64,000 nucleotides of DNA from Amphibalanus amphitrite (taxonomy: Eukaryota > Arthropoda > Thecostraca > Balanomorpha > Balanidae), in NCBI RefSeq assembly GCF_019059575.1, contig NW_024881507.1, positions 1,364,001-1,428,000 of the forward strand, read 5' to 3'. Every line of letters starts with the position of its first letter. Within the stretch, counting starts at the first letter, position 1. Shown here piece by piece: positions 62,380-64,000 of the stretch. The notes under the pieces were generated by a model, which saw only the letters and a list, made by a program, of their open reading frames with translations, did no database searches and was not told the origin of the DNA. The position numbers and the translations under genes were made by a program.

Positions 62380-64000
62380 GGAAGGCACTATCATTTTGGG
62401 GGCGCTGCAGATATGCTAAGGGACGACAGCATCATTTTGATTTTTGAGGCGCGCCACCAATTTTTTTTAGGGCCACCGACACTGTGAGGAGCGCAATTAT
62501 GTCTTTGAGCGTTGCGGGGTGGCACCATTACATTGAAGGGCGCCATGTGAGCAGTGATGTGGGGCAAAATGACAATGAGGAGCGCCTCCGATACTTAAAG
62601 AAGAAAGAGACGCCAACATTACTCGGGGGGGGGGGGCAACATCACTTTTATTTTGAGGACGCCACCCACATTGTAAGGGGCGGCACTGTAACTTTAAGGA
62701 CCGCCATGGATTTAAGGGGCGGCTCCATCATATGGAGGGGTGCTACAGATCGTTGGGCGGCAATAGGTATGATATTTAGGGACTCCGATACTTCGAAGGG
62801 CGCCACCGTTTGTTTGAGGGTGACATCATCACTTTGAGGGGCACCACCGATACTGTTCGGGGCGCCACCGACACTATAAGGGGCGCCACCGACACTGCCA
62901 GGAGCACTTTGACCGGCGTTACTATCACATATGGGCGCCGTGAGCACATTGGGGGGCGGCACCATGACGTGGAGGGGCGTTACGGAAGGTTTGAGGGGCG
63001 GCAACATGACATTGAGGAGCGCCTCCGACACTTCGAGGGACACCAGCATTTCTTTGAGAGGCGGCACCTTGACTTTTGAGGAGACACCACCGACACTGTA
63101 AGGGGCGGCACCATCACTTTGAGGGGCGCCACGGATGGTTTGAGAAGCGGCACCATTATGTATATGGAGGGGCGCTACAGAAAGTTAGAGGGCGGCAACA
63201 TTGTATTGATGAGTTCCTCCAAAACTTTGAAGGGCGCCACTGACACTGTAAGGGGCGGCACCAGCACTTTTAGGGGCGGCAGCATCATTTTGAGGGGTGC
63301 CACCGACTCGTTGACAGGAGACACCATCACATTTAGGGGCGCCACTGGCACTTTGAGGGAGGCACCATCACATTGAGGGGCGTCACCGATACTGAAAGGG
63401 GCGGCATCATCTTCTTGAGGGGCGGCATTATCTGCTTGAGGGACAGCTCCATCACAATGAGGGGCTATGTGGATACCTAGAGGGGCGGCACCATTATATT
63501 GGTGGGTTCCTCTGACACTTCGAAGGGCGTCACTGACACTATAAGGGGCGGCACTAACACTTTAAGGGGCGGCAGCATCATTTTGAGGGGCGCCACCAAC
63601 TCGTTGGCAGGCAGCACCATCACATTCAGGGGCGGCATCATCTGCTTGAGGGGCGGCTCCATCACAATGAGGAGCTATGTCGATATCTAGAGGGGCGGCA
63701 CCATTATATTGGTGGGTTCCTCCGACACTTCGAAGGGCGTCACTGACACTATAAGGGGCGGCGCCAACACTTTAAGGGGCGGCAGCATCATTTTGAGGGG
63801 CGCCATCGACTCGTTGGCGGGCAGCACCATCACATTCAGGGGCGCCACCGGCACTTTGAGGGCGGCACCATCACATTGAGGGGCGCCACCGATACTGAAA
63901 GGGGCGGCATCATCTTCTTGAGGGGCGGTATCATCACATTGAGGGGCTCCACAGATGCTTAGAAGGGCGGCACCATTACATTGAGTGGGACTACTAACAG
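62380..64000. repeat. Degenerate 30-bp minisatellite with ~210-bp higher-order repeat
   Basis: Units of about 30 bp of the form GGGGCGGCACCATCACxTTGA alternate with GGGGCGCCACCGACACTxTA. From about 63180 a block of seven units (~210 bp) recurs, clearest at 63481-63690 and 63691-63900. Because 30 is a multiple of three, Arg/Gly-rich frames stay open on both strands; I do not regard these as genes. Runs off the window end. Confidence 0.85.

Noticed and set aside
62648-63376. Arg/Gly-rich and Pro/Leu-rich open frames over the terminal minisatellite
   Set aside because: Open on both strands through the 30-bp period; no start context or flanking gene structure.

Overview
Eukaryotic, animal nuclear DNA. 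The clear host genes have phase-consistent introns with GT..AG ends, GC-rich exons and animal-type orthologues (TAF11, SERBP1/HABP4-Vig, a DBX homeobox gene, two CXorf65-like genes). Gene content and the style of the LINEs and MITEs suggest an arthropod, perhaps a crustacean such as a barnacle; the species call is a guess. Most host genes lie on the minus strand.

Layout: 1-2.7 kb is a ~480-bp AGGTCA-rich repeat, one copy inverted and broken by a TA-flanked MITE. 4.1 kb holds a hAT-like MITE built of GGAGTC repeats; 6.4-7.1 kb a dead CR1-like LINE end; 9.1 kb an unrecognised terminal exon. TAF11 occupies 10.25-12.26 kb (-, five exons, 198 aa). Two divergent CXorf65-like paralogues follow: an intronless one at 13.66-14.30 kb (-) and one at 16.04-18.23 kb (+) whose reading frame is split by a 1.6-kb TIR element flanked by CAG, which could act as a newly gained intron. 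SERBP1/Vig spans 19.28-36.06 kb (-, five exons, 448 aa). Its 13.9-kb first intron is full of transposons: a TTAA element, nested TIR elements, a 2.9-kb long-inverted-repeat element with a TTAA element inside one arm, LINE ends, and an apparently intact two-ORF LINE (PHD-type ORF1, endonuclease/RT ORF2) inside an older LINE.

A DBX homeobox gene spans 39.26-52.87 kb (-, five exons). It shows an irregular intron/exon junction inside homeodomain helix 3, a possible alternative last exon at 42.1 kb, and six tandem copies of the exon-2 splice-donor region. GC-rich intron blocks in this gene and the 53.0-53.2 kb upstream region may be regulatory.

53.2-64 kb is mostly repeats: a LINE 3' end, a MITE, a repeat rich in CACGTG palindromes, another TTAA element, and a 1.6-kb degenerate 30-bp minisatellite with a ~210-bp higher-order period running off the end.

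The host genes have unrelated basic roles (general transcription, mRNA/ribosome binding, neural patterning) and do not form a pathway. The main interest is how transposons have shaped them. All calls come from reading the sequence; no database search was run.
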